DNA of 42,556 nucleotides from positions 1 through 42,556 of the forward strand of contig CAZQSL010000014.1 of assembly GCA_964595945.1 (NCBI GenBank). Reading direction: 5' to 3'. This document shows, piece after piece, positions 8,942-17,496 of this stretch (position 1 is its first letter; each line of letters opens with the position of its first letter). Below the pieces are notes generated by a model. The model did no database searches. It was given only the letters and a program-made list of their open reading frames with translations, and had not been told where the DNA came from. This DNA comes from CAZQSL01 sp964595945 (lineage in GTDB: Bacteria; UBP15; UBA6099; JAJRTR01). The translations under genes were made by a program, and so were the position numbers.

Positions 8942-10681
8942 TTATGCCGCCGGCTGAGCGTTAGGCTTTTTCCTGGATGTAATGACGATCGAAATCGCGA
9001 GAGGGATGCCCACCAGAATGAGCTTGCCGATGTCGAGCAGAGCTATCTGGGCGCCTGGCTTAGCGAAAACGCCATCCGGATTGGCAGCCGCCAGAGACTG
9101 TATGAATCCATAAGCTTCCGGATTGGTAGGCGCGAAAAAGAAGAGACATGTTGCGGGAGCAAGGCCGAGGATGGCGAGCCACGCGAAGTCCCTGATGGGG
9201 AAGTGCAGTTTGAATTTTGCCGCAGCGATGCAGATGAGAATGATATTTATGGGCCAGATGTACCCGATGAGGGTGTAAGTGGACATATTGATATCCCACG
9301 TCTTCGTGCAGAGGAAAAATGATGTCAGGATCATGCCGACAAGTGCGACTGCCGCCGCGATTGCGGGGATGGCGGGCTTTTTCAATCCGATGAAAATATT
9401 AGCGAGGACAGCGAAAAACGCCGCGCCGCCACAGCCGATGACACCGTAGTATCCGAATGGCAACATGACATCCCGTGGATATTCGGCGCCGCCAAGCATT
9501 TGGCCGACATCTCCGATCGCTATTGCAAATACTACGAAAAATGCGGTCAGCACGACAGAACTCTGCTTCATGGCCGTAGTGTAGTAGTCCTGGAGAAGGT
9601 CCTGCCTTTTGTTGGATTCGGCTTCGGATATGGCAGGCAGCAACGCTATCGAGAGCCCTACGAGAAGACCGGTGGCGATGCCATAAGAAAACGCCGCCGC
9701 ATACTGGCCGAGTTCAACTTCCTCGAATATGCCGGTGCATATCTCCTTTTGCACGCCGCCGACGTCCTTTACACGACAGTTGGCCGTCGAGGGAATGACA
9801 TGGGACACGGCGCCTTTTTCATAGGTGTAAAGCCTGTTGATGCCTTCTTTCACAAATATCGGAGTGGCCTGCTGGAGAAGGGTAGCAGAGACGAGCGCAA
9901 CAGCCGTGACGCCGCCGAATTTGATGATTTTCAGATAAAGACCGTAACTTTTCTTGAGATTGAAGACTCTTTTGACTGGCATGATGCCAGTCTTGTGGAG
10001 CAGAAAGACAGCGACGAGACAGGCGACAAGATCGGAGACTCCGAAGGTGCCGAACATCGCGGCGGCGACGTCCCACTGCTCCTTGGGGTCCGTGATTTTC
10101 TGGGCGAATACTATGAGGGCGACCGCCGCAAAGAACATCGTGATGGCAAATACCGTATTGGCGAGCGCCACGAGTTCGACACGGTTGCAGCCGTTTGTGA
10201 TGCCGTTGACACTCCAGTAGATAGCCGTGATGGCGACCGAAATGATAAGGGACATGTAAACTCCGGCCTGCACCCACTGGATCGACCCGGCACTTGCAAG
10301 GTAACACAGGATGCCCGAGCCGACGAGCGTCACGCCAAGTGCGATCATCGAGACGAGTTTGATACCGTCGGAGGCAAATTTCAGTGCTTCTTCGCGATCT
10401 TTGTCGAAATGGTTGGAGACGAATGTCGTGATAGTCTGGGGGATGCCGAGACAGATGATCATCGTGAGAGCGAGATACTCGAACATCATGGGACCGAACG
10501 TGCCATAATCGCTGGCGCCGAGCAACCGCTGTGTGGCGGCCATCCATGCAGCCTGAAAGACACCGCCGCAGAGCATGGCAACCATACCGAGTACGGCTCC
10601 GGCCTCCATTCGTTTCTTCTTCTGCTCGTCCGTGTCTCCTGATGAAAATACTGCCAGAAAATCCTTGAATTTCCCTGCCAT
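8942..10681 (-). CDS. Oligosaccharide flippase-like (Wzx/MATE-superfamily) membrane protein
   Basis: 579 residues, about 12-14 hydrophobic helices. The N-terminal pattern (QAAWMAATQRLLGASDYGTFGPMMF and later IPQTITTFVSNHF) is that of polysaccharide-biosynthesis flippases of the MOP superfamily, which move undecaprenyl-linked oligosaccharides across the inner membrane. A polar insertion around residues 290-325, between membrane helices, contains two cysteines (NCRV and ICTG) that could form an extracytoplasmic disulfide. The start is well supported by AAGGAGA upstream of the ATG. No glycosyltransferase lies next to it; wza and wzz homologues are 4-7 kb away on the same strand. The substrate is unknown. 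Confidence 0.8.
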   Translation of the reverse strand: MAGKFKDFLAVFSSGDTDEQKKKRMEAGAVLGMVAMLCGGVFQAAWMAATQRLLGASDYGTFGPMMFEYLALTMIICLGIPQTITTFVSNHFDKDREEALKFASDGIKLVSMIALGVTLVGSGILCYLASAGSIQWVQAGVYMSLIISVAITAIYWSVNGITNGCNRVELVALANTVFAITMFFAAVALIVFAQKITDPKEQWDVAAAMFGTFGVSDLVACLVAVFLLHKTGIMPVKRVFNLKKSYGLYLKIIKFGGVTAVALVSATLLQQATPIFVKEGINRLYTYEKGAVSHVIPSTANCRVKDVGGVQKEICTGIFEEVELGQYAAAFSYGIATGLLVGLSIALLPAISEAESNKRQDLLQDYYTTAMKQSSVVLTAFFVVFAIAIGDVGQMLGGAEYPRDVMLPFGYYGVIGCGGAAFFAVLANIFIGLKKPAIPAIAAAVALVGMILTSFFLCTKTWDINMSTYTLIGYIWPINIILICIAAAKFKLHFPIRDFAWLAILGLAPATCLFFFAPTNPEAYGFIQSLAAANPDGVFAKPGAQIALLDIGKLILVGIPLAISIVITSRKKPNAQPAA

Positions 10682-11209
10682 GCCTAAATGTCTCCTTCAA
10701 GGGTTTTTGTCGTCACCGATTCGTTGCGGCGTCTTATTTCCTGCGCACGCCTCACCCGTGTGTTTCTTTTCCAGTATGAGGCGATGTGCCCGGTCCTTAT
10801 GATCAAGGTACTATTGTATATTGTTTTCATAATTTTATACATGGGTTGAAAATGAATTTGGCATTGGCATTAAAGCTGATTTTCAGTTGCGAATTGCTCG
10901 CGACATGCATGTGGTGCAACCGGGTTTCCCGTCATTGTTTCAGCTCTCCGCACATAGTGCTGATAAGCAACGAAGCGGACTCGGATTTGCGGATACGACA
11001 TTCGATTTCTATTTATGACCTTTTTACTAATAAACAGACTAATAGGTGTCTTGACAACATCATTGCTCATCAATGTTTTGCCAAAATGGAATATGGGTAT
11101 AATTACATTCAAGTGCGTTCAATGTCAAAAGCTGGACTGAAAAACATTGACATTATGGCAAAACGATATATTCTGTTAAAACACTAAACAATTATGGGGG
11201 CATTAAAAC
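10682..11209. other. Intergenic region between divergent flippase and chemoreceptor genes
   Basis: 528 bases without a convincing gene. Short frames here lack ribosome sites and have no recognisable composition. The right 60 bases hold the likely chemoreceptor promoter; the left edge holds the flippase ribosome site. I see no riboswitch or strong hairpin in the middle. Confidence 0.6.
11147..11174 (+). promoter_or_regulatory. Possible promoter of the chemoreceptor gene
   Basis: A perfect TTGACA (11147-11152) is followed after 16 bases by TATTCT (11169-11174), 36 bases before the ATG. The -10 is weak. A second candidate -10, TATAAT (around 11097-11102), lies further upstream without a well-spaced -35. 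Confidence 0.35.
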
Positions 11210-13189
11210 ATGGGTTCCAACAGCATTTCATTAAAAGCAAAGCTATTGGTATTGGGCATTGCGCTAACGGTTATTCCGCTGATTCTCGTATTTATCCCAA
11301 CGCTATTTCAGGGAAAGACAACATCAGGCATTGCAGACGACAGCATATCACAGCTATCCAGACAGGATTTGCTGCATGTATCACAGGGCGTCTACACCAC
11401 CCTCGAAACTCAGGAAGAAGTATTGCAGCAGATGGTTACCCGATCACTGAATGTAGCGGAAAGCGAACTGAAACGCTCTGGCGGCATTAGCCTTTCGCCA
11501 GAAACAGTCGACTGGACAATTAAAAATCAACTCAATCCGGCTGAAAGCGGAAACAAGGTAACTCTGCCAAAACTTATGATCGGAAACGCCTGGGCAGGCG
11601 TCAACAATGACGCAAATGTTCCATCGCCAGTCGTCGATAATATTCGTAAAATGCTCGACGTCACCTGTACGATTTTTCAAAGGGTGGATGACCGCGGCAA
11701 TATGCTTAGAGTCGTGACAAGTATCCTGCAGACGAATGGCAAGCGCGCCATCGGCACATACATCCCTGTCAACAATGCTGACGGCACGCCAAATCCCGTC
11801 GTTGCGGCACTACTTGCAGGCAAAGCTTTCCGCGGACGAGCTTTTGTCGTCGATAAGTGGTATATAGCCGCCTACTCACCACTTAAGGATAATAACGGCA
11901 AGGTGATCGGCGCAGTTTATGTCGGTGTCCCGCAGGAGAGCGCCACAGCGCTCAGAGGTGCAATCAAGGCCGTATCCATCGGAGAGTCAGGCGGCATAGA
12001 TATAATGGACAGCAAAGGGATCTCGGTGATTTCCAAAGATACTGCGCTCGAAGGGAAAGAAATCCTGAACGAGACCGATGCAGAGGGCAAGGCCTATGTA
12101 AAAGAGATCATCGACAAGGCCACACAACTGACTGAAAAAGCAAGCTTCGAATACGACTATAAGGTAAAAACACCGGATGGATCTATCCAGACCCGTTATG
12201 TCGATGTCATGTATTTCAAACCATGGGACTGGATTGTGGTAGTCGGAGCTAACGAAAATGACTTTTATAAAGCAAGAAACGAAACGGCGGCCGCGCTTAT
12301 GAAAGTGGCAAAAAAAACCATGATCGCCGTTCTGCTGATCGGCCTCGTTTCGTCTTTCATCGCAATTATCGTCTGGCAGATAGCGGCAGGCAAAATCGCA
12401 GGATCGATCAACACAGTAGTCAGCGACCTCGTCGGATCATCGTCCGAAATAGAGACAAATGCATACAAAGTGGCAGACTCAAGTCAGGAACTCGCAAAAG
12501 GCGCTGCCGATCAGGCTTCAGCAATCGAAGAGATTTCCGCTTCGCTCGAAGAGATGCGCTCCATGACAAAACAAAACGCTGTCAATGCAAGCCAAGCGCG
12601 CGAACTCGCCAACGATGCAAGCCACTCAGCGCAAAAAGGAAACGGCGCAGTGCGTGAAATGATAGAGGCAATGAAAAGGATTTCCGAGTCATCGTCGCAA
12701 ACGTCAAACATCATAAAAACAATCGACGAGATTGCATTTCAGACAAACCTTCTCGCGCTCAACGCCGCAGTGGAAGCAGCGCGCGCAGGCGAAGCCGGCA
12801 AGGGATTCGCCGTCGTAGCCGAAGAAGTACGCAATCTCGCGCAGCGAAGTGCCGAAGCAGCAAGAAATACATCCGACCTGATCGAAGGCTCTGTGAAAAA
12901 TACGGACGATGGCAAAACAATCGCTGACAACATGGCGATCGCGCTCGATGAAATCGTCCACAATTCTGAAAGAGTCTCATCGCTAATCGGAGAAATCGCC
13001 GCTGCGAGCAAAGAACAGGCAACAGGTATTGATCAAATCGGCACAGCAATCCAGCATAACGACAATATCACTCAAACCAACGCCGCAAACTCTGAAGAAA
13101 CGGCTTCGCTCGCCGATCAGATGAAGTCTCAGGCTTTACTCCTTAATGAAGTTGTCGAAAAACTCAAGGGGATCGTGGGCGGAAGATGA
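11210..13189 (+). CDS. Methyl-accepting chemotaxis protein with periplasmic Cache-type sensor
   Basis: 659 residues. Helix 1 (about 9-31) and helix 2 (about 370-393) bracket a large sensor region that resembles the Cache3-Cache2 fusion type (WAGVNNDANVPSPVVDNIRK; then FVVDKWYIAAYSPLKDNNGKVIGAVYVGVP) followed by a second Cache-like half ending in WDWIVVVGANENDF. These domains usually bind small organic ligands. A canonical HAMP is not obvious after helix 2; the chain goes quickly into a long helical bundle. The signalling hairpin tip is unmistakable (IDEIAFQTNLLALNAAVEAA, AGEAGKGFAVVAEEVRNLAQ) and should bind CheA/CheW. ATG 11210 is preceded by GGGGG. No che genes are nearby, so this is an orphan receptor. 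Confidence 0.95.
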   Translation: MGSNSISLKAKLLVLGIALTVIPLILVFIPTLFQGKTTSGIADDSISQLSRQDLLHVSQGVYTTLETQEEVLQQMVTRSLNVAESELKRSGGISLSPETVDWTIKNQLNPAESGNKVTLPKLMIGNAWAGVNNDANVPSPVVDNIRKMLDVTCTIFQRVDDRGNMLRVVTSILQTNGKRAIGTYIPVNNADGTPNPVVAALLAGKAFRGRAFVVDKWYIAAYSPLKDNNGKVIGAVYVGVPQESATALRGAIKAVSIGESGGIDIMDSKGISVISKDTALEGKEILNETDAEGKAYVKEIIDKATQLTEKASFEYDYKVKTPDGSIQTRYVDVMYFKPWDWIVVVGANENDFYKARNETAAALMKVAKKTMIAVLLIGLVSSFIAIIVWQIAAGKIAGSINTVVSDLVGSSSEIETNAYKVADSSQELAKGAADQASAIEEISASLEEMRSMTKQNAVNASQARELANDASHSAQKGNGAVREMIEAMKRISESSSQTSNIIKTIDEIAFQTNLLALNAAVEAARAGEAGKGFAVVAEEVRNLAQRSAEAARNTSDLIEGSVKNTDDGKTIADNMAIALDEIVHNSERVSSLIGEIAAASKEQATGIDQIGTAIQHNDNITQTNAANSEETASLADQMKSQALLLNEVVEKLKGIVGGR

Positions 13190-13220
13190 TCGAATAATCG
13201 TAACCGTTCACGGAATACTC

Positions 13221-13254
13221 GCGGAGAACCTTTGTTGCAAAAAAGGTTCTCCGC
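13221..13254 (+). terminator. Strong hairpin downstream of the chemoreceptor gene
   Basis: gcggagaacctt (13221-13232) and aaggttctccgc (13243-13254) form a perfect 12-bp stem around a 10-base loop, 31 bases after the chemoreceptor stop codon. It has no following T run, so it may block or protect the 3' end rather than act as a full intrinsic terminator. Confidence 0.4.
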
Positions 13255-13298
13255 ACCTCTCCCCAAAAACTCCCTATGTTTGGAGCATATATAGTATT

Positions 13299-13320
13299 CC
13301 TGATTACCCCAAAAACTCAG
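13299..13320 (-). repeat. Short intergenic repeat, copy i (inverted)
   Basis: Minus-strand copy of a 22-24-base motif reading ctgagttt, a G run, then gtaatcagg. Other copies lie at 13735-13758 and 26394-26415. Together with the 13735 copy it forms the outer inverted pair around the 27-base inverted pair. Confidence 0.6.
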
Positions 13321-13453
13321 ATGGTCAAAATAAGAGCAAGATTCTTCGCTTCGCTCAGAATGACAGGGATTTATACGAATCATGTTCAAAGTGCGATGGG
13401 TTCATTGTCAGACTGTATTCCTTGATTGGCACTTGCTTTTAACCCGGATCCGT

Positions 13454-13618
13454 CAATAGAAAGTGCGCTATTGTCGAATCCGGCAGTCGCGATAAGGGCG
13501 AACTGCTGTGTTGCCGGTGCATTTTTTTGTTTGCGTATGACGAATACTGCTCACTGCAAAAATGCCCCTTGCGCCTTGCATTTCATCCCTTCTTGCGACA
13601 GCAATCCCGAATTCTAAT
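13454..13618 (+). repeat. 165-base dispersed repeat, copy A
   Basis: Aligns over its whole length with 23338-23503 (copy B). Shared blocks include caatagaaa, gcgataagggcgaactg, tgttgccgg, cactgcaa, ccttgcgccttgc, ttcttgcgac and cccgaattcta. It begins with caataga and ends near ttcta, so short terminal inverted repeats are likely. The frame is not conserved between copies, so it is probably not coding. Confidence 0.75.
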
Positions 13619-13634
13619 GTCGAATTCGGGTTTT
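13606..13634 (+). terminator. Terminator-like tail hairpin of repeat copy A
   Basis: cccgaattc (13606-13614) and gaattcggg (13622-13630) make a 9-bp perfect stem followed by TTTT. It could end plus-strand transcripts coming from the chemoreceptor gene, although it lies more than 400 bases downstream of that stop. Confidence 0.45.
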
Positions 13635-13639
13635 ATGGT

Positions 13640-13666
13640 GTCATTCTGAGCGAAGCGAAGAATCTT
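13640..13666 (+). repeat. Right arm of the 27-base inverted pair
   Basis: Exact reverse complement of 13338-13364. It lies 22 bases after the repeat A tail and is followed by an AT-rich stretch. Confidence 0.7.
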
Positions 13667-13734
13667 GATTGCCACTTTAATATTTTTCATGAAATGCTCG
13701 TGTTTCTCAGCAATTACAAGCTGTATCCCCAAAA

Positions 13735-13758
13735 CTGAGTTTCAGGGGTGTAATCAGG
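13735..13758 (+). repeat. Short intergenic repeat, copy ii
   Basis: Motif ctgagtttcaggggtgtaat followed by cagg. It is the same element as the inverted copy at 13299-13320 and the copy at 26394-26415, which lacks two G residues. Confidence 0.6.
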
Positions 13759-13780
13759 AAAGTTTTTCGGTAGAGGTTTG

Positions 13781-13834
13781 GAGCCCCTTTTTTTTCAAAA
13801 AGGGGACCTCCATGTTCTTGTCGTGAACGCTTAC
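13781..13834. repeat. Dispersed hairpin repeat, copy 2
   Basis: cccc plus a T run (13784-13795) pairs with an A run plus gggg (13797-13805), followed by a block nearly identical to bases 29-53. On the minus strand the hairpin begins about 50 bases after the DMT transporter stop codon and may serve as its transcript end. A clean U tract is lacking. Confidence 0.65.
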
Positions 13835-13857
13835 CGAATCGGTATGAACCGGGAAAG

Positions 13858-14721
13858 CTATATTGCTCCGAAATAGCCTGATATGGCGGCGGCTGCGAAT
13901 ATGAGCGCCATGCCGGTCCAGTTTTTCCAGGTGGCTTTTTCGTGAAGTATGAATATCGACAGAAGGAACGCGAATGGAATGGTAGTCGTGTAGAGCGGTG
14001 CTGCGATCGAAGCCGGCAGTCCCTTGAGTCCGATCATGAAAAGTGTGTCTCCACATACGAGTGTCGCGGCGGAAATAATGCTCAGGCGGATGCCGCGCGG
14101 GGTCGTGGCGGCTCGTGATCCGCGCGATGTTGCGAAATGGAATACTGTTACAGTGATGACTTTTATCAGTACGAATTCCGCCGGGGCGATGCCTCTGATG
14201 TAGACTCGGGTCAGCACGATCGACGTGGCCCATATAAGGGCGACTGCGAGCGCAGCGGGGATACCCCACCGCCACGAAGCCGCTCCGGCCTTTTTGTCAG
14301 GAGACATGAAGTATATGCCGGCAAGCACGAGCAGCAGCACGAGCACAAGGGCGGGAAAGAATGATTCGCCAAGAAAAATGATGGAAAGTATGGCTACCCA
14401 CACGCTGAGGGAGTTGCTGATGGAAGAGGCGCGGTTCATGCCGTCGAGTTTCATGGTGTGAAAGAGCAGAAGCGCTCCGAGTCCCCAGGCGATGATGGCG
14501 ATACCTGAGGTTGCGACTGCCTGTTGGGTGGTGACGGCAAAAGTCCAGCGGCCTTCGGTGGCACGCATCAGCAGCCAGCAGAAAGGGATAGAAGCCCCGA
14601 AACGGTAGAGGCAGGATTTGAGAGCGTCCATTTCGTCGGCGGCCTGTTTGCCGGTCATCTGGGCGTAGGCAAGTACGGCTGCGCCGCAAATTGTGCTGGC
14701 TACGGGGAGCAGATTGGTCAT
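13858..14721 (-). CDS. EamA/DMT-family transporter
   Basis: 287 residues with about ten hydrophobic helices in two repeated halves of five, the architecture of the drug/metabolite transporter (EamA) family. Typical features are the loop after helix 4 (MNRASSISNSLSVWVAILSIIFLGE) and its equivalent in the second half (LPASIAAPLYTTTIPFAFLLSIFILHEK), each ending with an acidic residue at the start of the last helix pair. The substrate cannot be inferred. It follows wzz on the same strand with a 48-base gap, so it may be the last gene of the wza-wzz transcript. A weak AAAGG lies upstream of the ATG. Confidence 0.85.
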   Translation of the reverse strand: MTNLLPVASTICGAAVLAYAQMTGKQAADEMDALKSCLYRFGASIPFCWLLMRATEGRWTFAVTTQQAVATSGIAIIAWGLGALLLFHTMKLDGMNRASSISNSLSVWVAILSIIFLGESFFPALVLVLLLVLAGIYFMSPDKKAGAASWRWGIPAALAVALIWATSIVLTRVYIRGIAPAEFVLIKVITVTVFHFATSRGSRAATTPRGIRLSIISAATLVCGDTLFMIGLKGLPASIAAPLYTTTIPFAFLLSIFILHEKATWKNWTGMALIFAAAAISGYFGAI

Positions 14722-14769
14722 TTGTGTATAATGCCTTTCAACGGGCTGTGAGGGAGTCGTACCAGGTGG

Positions 14770-16065
14770 TCAACTGTTGGGGACTGGTTTGAAATAATCT
14801 GTGAAAACTGCCAGAAACACGCCGAGCGAGAGTCCGATAACGGCACTGCACAGCATGATGATCATGCGTTTCGGGGCGTGCTTCTTTTTTGGCTGCATGG
14901 CGGCGTCGAGGACTTCGAAGAACTTGTTTTCCTGAGCTTCCGTGATACGTGCTTTTTCGTGTTCGGCAGTCAGCATTGCGACAATGTTGGACTGAATCTC
15001 GATGTCGCGGAGTATTCGCAGGTAGTCGGTGGAAAGCCCGGGGATGCGGGCGAAGTCCTTTTCAAATTTGCCCATGAGCGATGTGTATGCGTCGACGGTG
15101 GTCGAGAGGTCGAGGTACTGTACATCTTCGACGAATGTGGTTTCTGATGAAAGCTGGCTTTCGATACCTGCTATTTCGCTGTTGAGTGTGCGTATGCTGG
15201 ATGAGTCCGGTTTGTATATCTGTTGGGCTTCCAGGAGTGCGATTTTCTTTTTGAGGAGTTCGCCACGGAGGCTGGTTATGCCGGGGTCAGCGAGCATTGT
15301 CTGTCCTGTGGAAGCAGATGACTGTGAGCGGCGCTGCTTGAGAGCGTCGAGCTGTGCGCGGGCGGTAGCGGAGCTTTTTGCGAATTCCGAGTAGACGGAG
15401 AGTTTTGCCTGAGTGTCGGAGGAAGGGTCTGCGATGATACGGTTGCGTTCGAGCAGTGATTTTCGTTCTTCTTCGAGATTTCGGAGTTTGGAGCGTGAGT
15501 CGGCGAGCATGGTGTGGATGAATTTCCGGTTGCGTGTGGCATCGTTGAGGGAGTGGTCTATCACGAAATGTTTCAGTTCATCTGTATATGAGTTGGCGAT
15601 GTCCGCGGCGAGTTTTCTCGATGGAGCTGTAGCGGTGATTTTGAGTATGGCGGGAGAAGTGTCGTCGATCTGAATGTTCTTTTCCATATATTCGAGATAG
15701 TCGGCTCTGTCGAGTGTTTTGCCGTATTTCGCCAGGGAGTCGATGAGGTTGAGCCTGTCATTGATGGTGAGCGCGAGTTTTTTCGATTTGAGGATTTCCG
15801 AATAGCTGAGCTGTGCATTGCTGCCGCCGAGGTTGAGCCCGAGCATTTGAGAGGCCTGCGCGAGCATGATGTTCTGTGAATTTTTAGTGCCAAGTATCAT
15901 TATCGAGGCAGTAGCGCGATATGTCGGTTTGATTGCGAAGCACAGGATAAGCCCTGCGATGATGGTAATGGTAAAAGTGAATGCGACGAGTCCCTTGTGC
16001 CGGGATATCGAAATAGCGATGTCGAGTATCTGATTGCTGCTTGTGCCGGATGGGCTGTTGTCCAT
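14770..16065 (-). CDS. Wzz/GumC-type polysaccharide copolymerase (chain-length regulator)
   Basis: 431 residues, with transmembrane helices at about 25-45 and 403-425 bracketing a periplasmic domain. The N-terminal part has the Wzz fold pattern (PTYRATASIMILG, then YSEILKSKKLALTINDRL) and the middle (about 180-380) is long helical coiled coil. It should sit in the inner membrane, controlling polymer length and linking to the outer-membrane Wza channel. No tyrosine-kinase domain is fused and none is adjacent, so regulation by a BY-kinase would have to come from another locus. Its ATG directly abuts the wza stop codon, and the GAGG within the wza end is its ribosome site, so the two are translationally coupled. 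Confidence 0.9.
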   Translation of the reverse strand: MDNSPSGTSSNQILDIAISISRHKGLVAFTFTITIIAGLILCFAIKPTYRATASIMILGTKNSQNIMLAQASQMLGLNLGGSNAQLSYSEILKSKKLALTINDRLNLIDSLAKYGKTLDRADYLEYMEKNIQIDDTSPAILKITATAPSRKLAADIANSYTDELKHFVIDHSLNDATRNRKFIHTMLADSRSKLRNLEEERKSLLERNRIIADPSSDTQAKLSVYSEFAKSSATARAQLDALKQRRSQSSASTGQTMLADPGITSLRGELLKKKIALLEAQQIYKPDSSSIRTLNSEIAGIESQLSSETTFVEDVQYLDLSTTVDAYTSLMGKFEKDFARIPGLSTDYLRILRDIEIQSNIVAMLTAEHEKARITEAQENKFFEVLDAAMQPKKKHAPKRMIIMLCSAVIGLSLGVFLAVFTDYFKPVPNS

Positions 16066-17295
16066 TTAATCCTCGATGACATTGTATGATGTAATGGTAG
16101 ACAGCATCACGCTGAGGTAGTCCTGATATGTCATGCGTGTCTGAGCCGGCACGATGATGATGTCTCCGGGCCGGAGTTCGGAATTGCCGGTGATGGGTGT
16201 ACCCTTGAGTATCTGTTTCACATCGACAGGTATTCGTTCCATGTGGTCAGGAGTACCCCTGATGATCGAAACGCTCGGCAGTACGGCTTCTTTTTTGTAT
16301 CCTTGCGCCAGTGCCATGTAGTCGGTGACCGATGTGGAGGGATTGTATGGATAGGCTCCGGGCGTGTTGACGGCGCCAACGACATACACGGTGTCCGGCA
16401 GTTTGCCGATGAAGACCCTGTCACCTGGCATGGAGGCGAGATTTGCCGCTTCGCTGTCGTTGACATACAGATCGAACAGGTCGAAGGGAATCCGTGTGCC
16501 GTTGCGTTCGACAAATGAGTTTTTGTAGTCAGCGAGCATGGTCGGGCCACCGGCTTCACGGATGATGTCGGCAAGTTTCGTTTTTTCTGACAACTCGAAT
16601 ATTCCGGGTTGGATCACTTGGCCTTCTATGTTTATCCTCTTCGTGATTTGCGGGATGACGATTGTGTCGAGTGAGTCGAGCTGCGGATCGATCGTGTTTT
16701 TGTCGCCGTTCAGTATAGCGCGAAGGTTGCAGACTGTTTCATCGGATGAGTTATCATGTGTGAGAATGATGTTTTTGTATGATCCCCCGCCGGAGATGCC
16801 GCCCGTTTTCTGGATGGCTTCGCTGAGTTTTGTCTGTGCTGGCAGTGTGTACCATCCCGGCATTGCCACCTGCCCGAGTATCCTGACTTTTATGCAGTGA
16901 AGTGATTTGAGTGTAATGGCGTATTGCAGGTCCTTGAAGAGCGAAAACACGCGTTTGCCGGTTTCGGCGCGGAACTCCGCAATGCTCATGCCCGCTGCCG
17001 GTATCGCTCCGATTTCTGGTAAAAAAACGTTGCCGTCCGGGCCGACTGTCGCTTCTGTGGTGAAATTGCCTGCGTGTCCGCCCCAAGTGTGAAACTCGAA
17101 GATGTCTCCCGCGGCGATGCGGTAGTCCTTTTCGCTGATTGTAGCTTCGAATACATTTGCCAGTCCGTCGCAGTAGTTGAATGTGTGCTGCTGCCCTGTC
17201 TGCGCGGCAGGTGCGGCGCAACGCGAGGGCTGGCCAGCGACCAGAGCGAGAAACATCGTCGCGGCAATGGTCATCAGTTTTGTGGATTTCTTCAT
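16066..17295 (-). CDS. Wza-like polysaccharide export protein with three SLBB domains
   Basis: 409 residues. A signal peptide (about 1-27) is followed by a polysaccharide-export domain (YRIAAGDIFEFHTWGG at 58-73; VGPDGNVFLPEIGAIPAAG) and three SLBB units starting near residues 136 (VRILGQVAMPGWYTL), 221 (INIEGQVIQPGIFEL) and 304 (VYVVGAVNTPGAYPY). The C-terminal part contains RPGDIIIVPAQ. It should form the outer-membrane or periplasmic channel through which a capsule or exopolysaccharide leaves. The cysteine in the signal region (PSRCAA) is not in a convincing lipobox, unlike E. coli Wza. It diverges from leuS and overlaps nothing. Confidence 0.92.
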   Translation of the reverse strand: MKKSTKLMTIAATMFLALVAGQPSRCAAPAAQTGQQHTFNYCDGLANVFEATISEKDYRIAAGDIFEFHTWGGHAGNFTTEATVGPDGNVFLPEIGAIPAAGMSIAEFRAETGKRVFSLFKDLQYAITLKSLHCIKVRILGQVAMPGWYTLPAQTKLSEAIQKTGGISGGGSYKNIILTHDNSSDETVCNLRAILNGDKNTIDPQLDSLDTIVIPQITKRINIEGQVIQPGIFELSEKTKLADIIREAGGPTMLADYKNSFVERNGTRIPFDLFDLYVNDSEAANLASMPGDRVFIGKLPDTVYVVGAVNTPGAYPYNPSTSVTDYMALAQGYKKEAVLPSVSIIRGTPDHMERIPVDVKQILKGTPITGNSELRPGDIIIVPAQTRMTYQDYLSVMLSTITSYNVIED

Positions 17296-17333
17296 CAGGA
17301 CTCTTCTCGCAAGTCAAATTTCTGTAAGAATTG

Positions 17334-17361
17334 AGTATATCCATTTTTGTTGCGTTTTCAA
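17334..17361 (-). promoter_or_regulatory. Promoter of the wza-wzz-DMT cluster
   Basis: On the minus strand TTGAAA (17356-17361) and TATACT (17334-17339) are 16 bases apart, about 40 bases upstream of the wza ATG. Confidence 0.5.
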
Positions 17362-17390
17362 CTGATAGTGCCATCTGTGCCAGCAATTCA

Positions 17391-17419
17391 TTGATATAAG
17401 CCATGCGTTATGTTAAATT
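17391..17419 (+). promoter_or_regulatory. Possible promoter of leuS
   Basis: TTGATA (17391-17396) and TAAATT (17414-17419) are separated by 17 bases, about 78 bases upstream of the chosen leuS start. It is divergent from the wza promoter. Confidence 0.4.
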
Positions 17420-17496
17420 ATTCAATCGTGTAAACACTGGTGGTATTGAGGCGGGGATGATTTCCGCACAAACATATATTGATTGGAATGACCGAC

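Larger units (their letters stand above)
13338..13666. repeat. 329-base element bounded by a 27-base perfect inverted repeat
   Basis: Bases 13338-13364 are the exact reverse complement of 13640-13666 (core tcattctgagcgaagcgaag). The enclosed 275 bases include a full copy of the 165-base repeat (13454-13618). No transposase or coding frame is inside, so this looks like a small non-autonomous element or two copies of a dispersed palindromic motif. From memory, near-identical tcattctgagcgaagcgaag strings occur in many unrelated bacterial genomes; I cannot verify that here. Confidence 0.7.

Noticed and set aside
10870..11112. Possible 80-codon minus-strand gene in the flippase-chemoreceptor gap
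   Set aside because: It has no ribosome site or recognisable motif, and its position is antisense to the approach of the chemoreceptor promoter.
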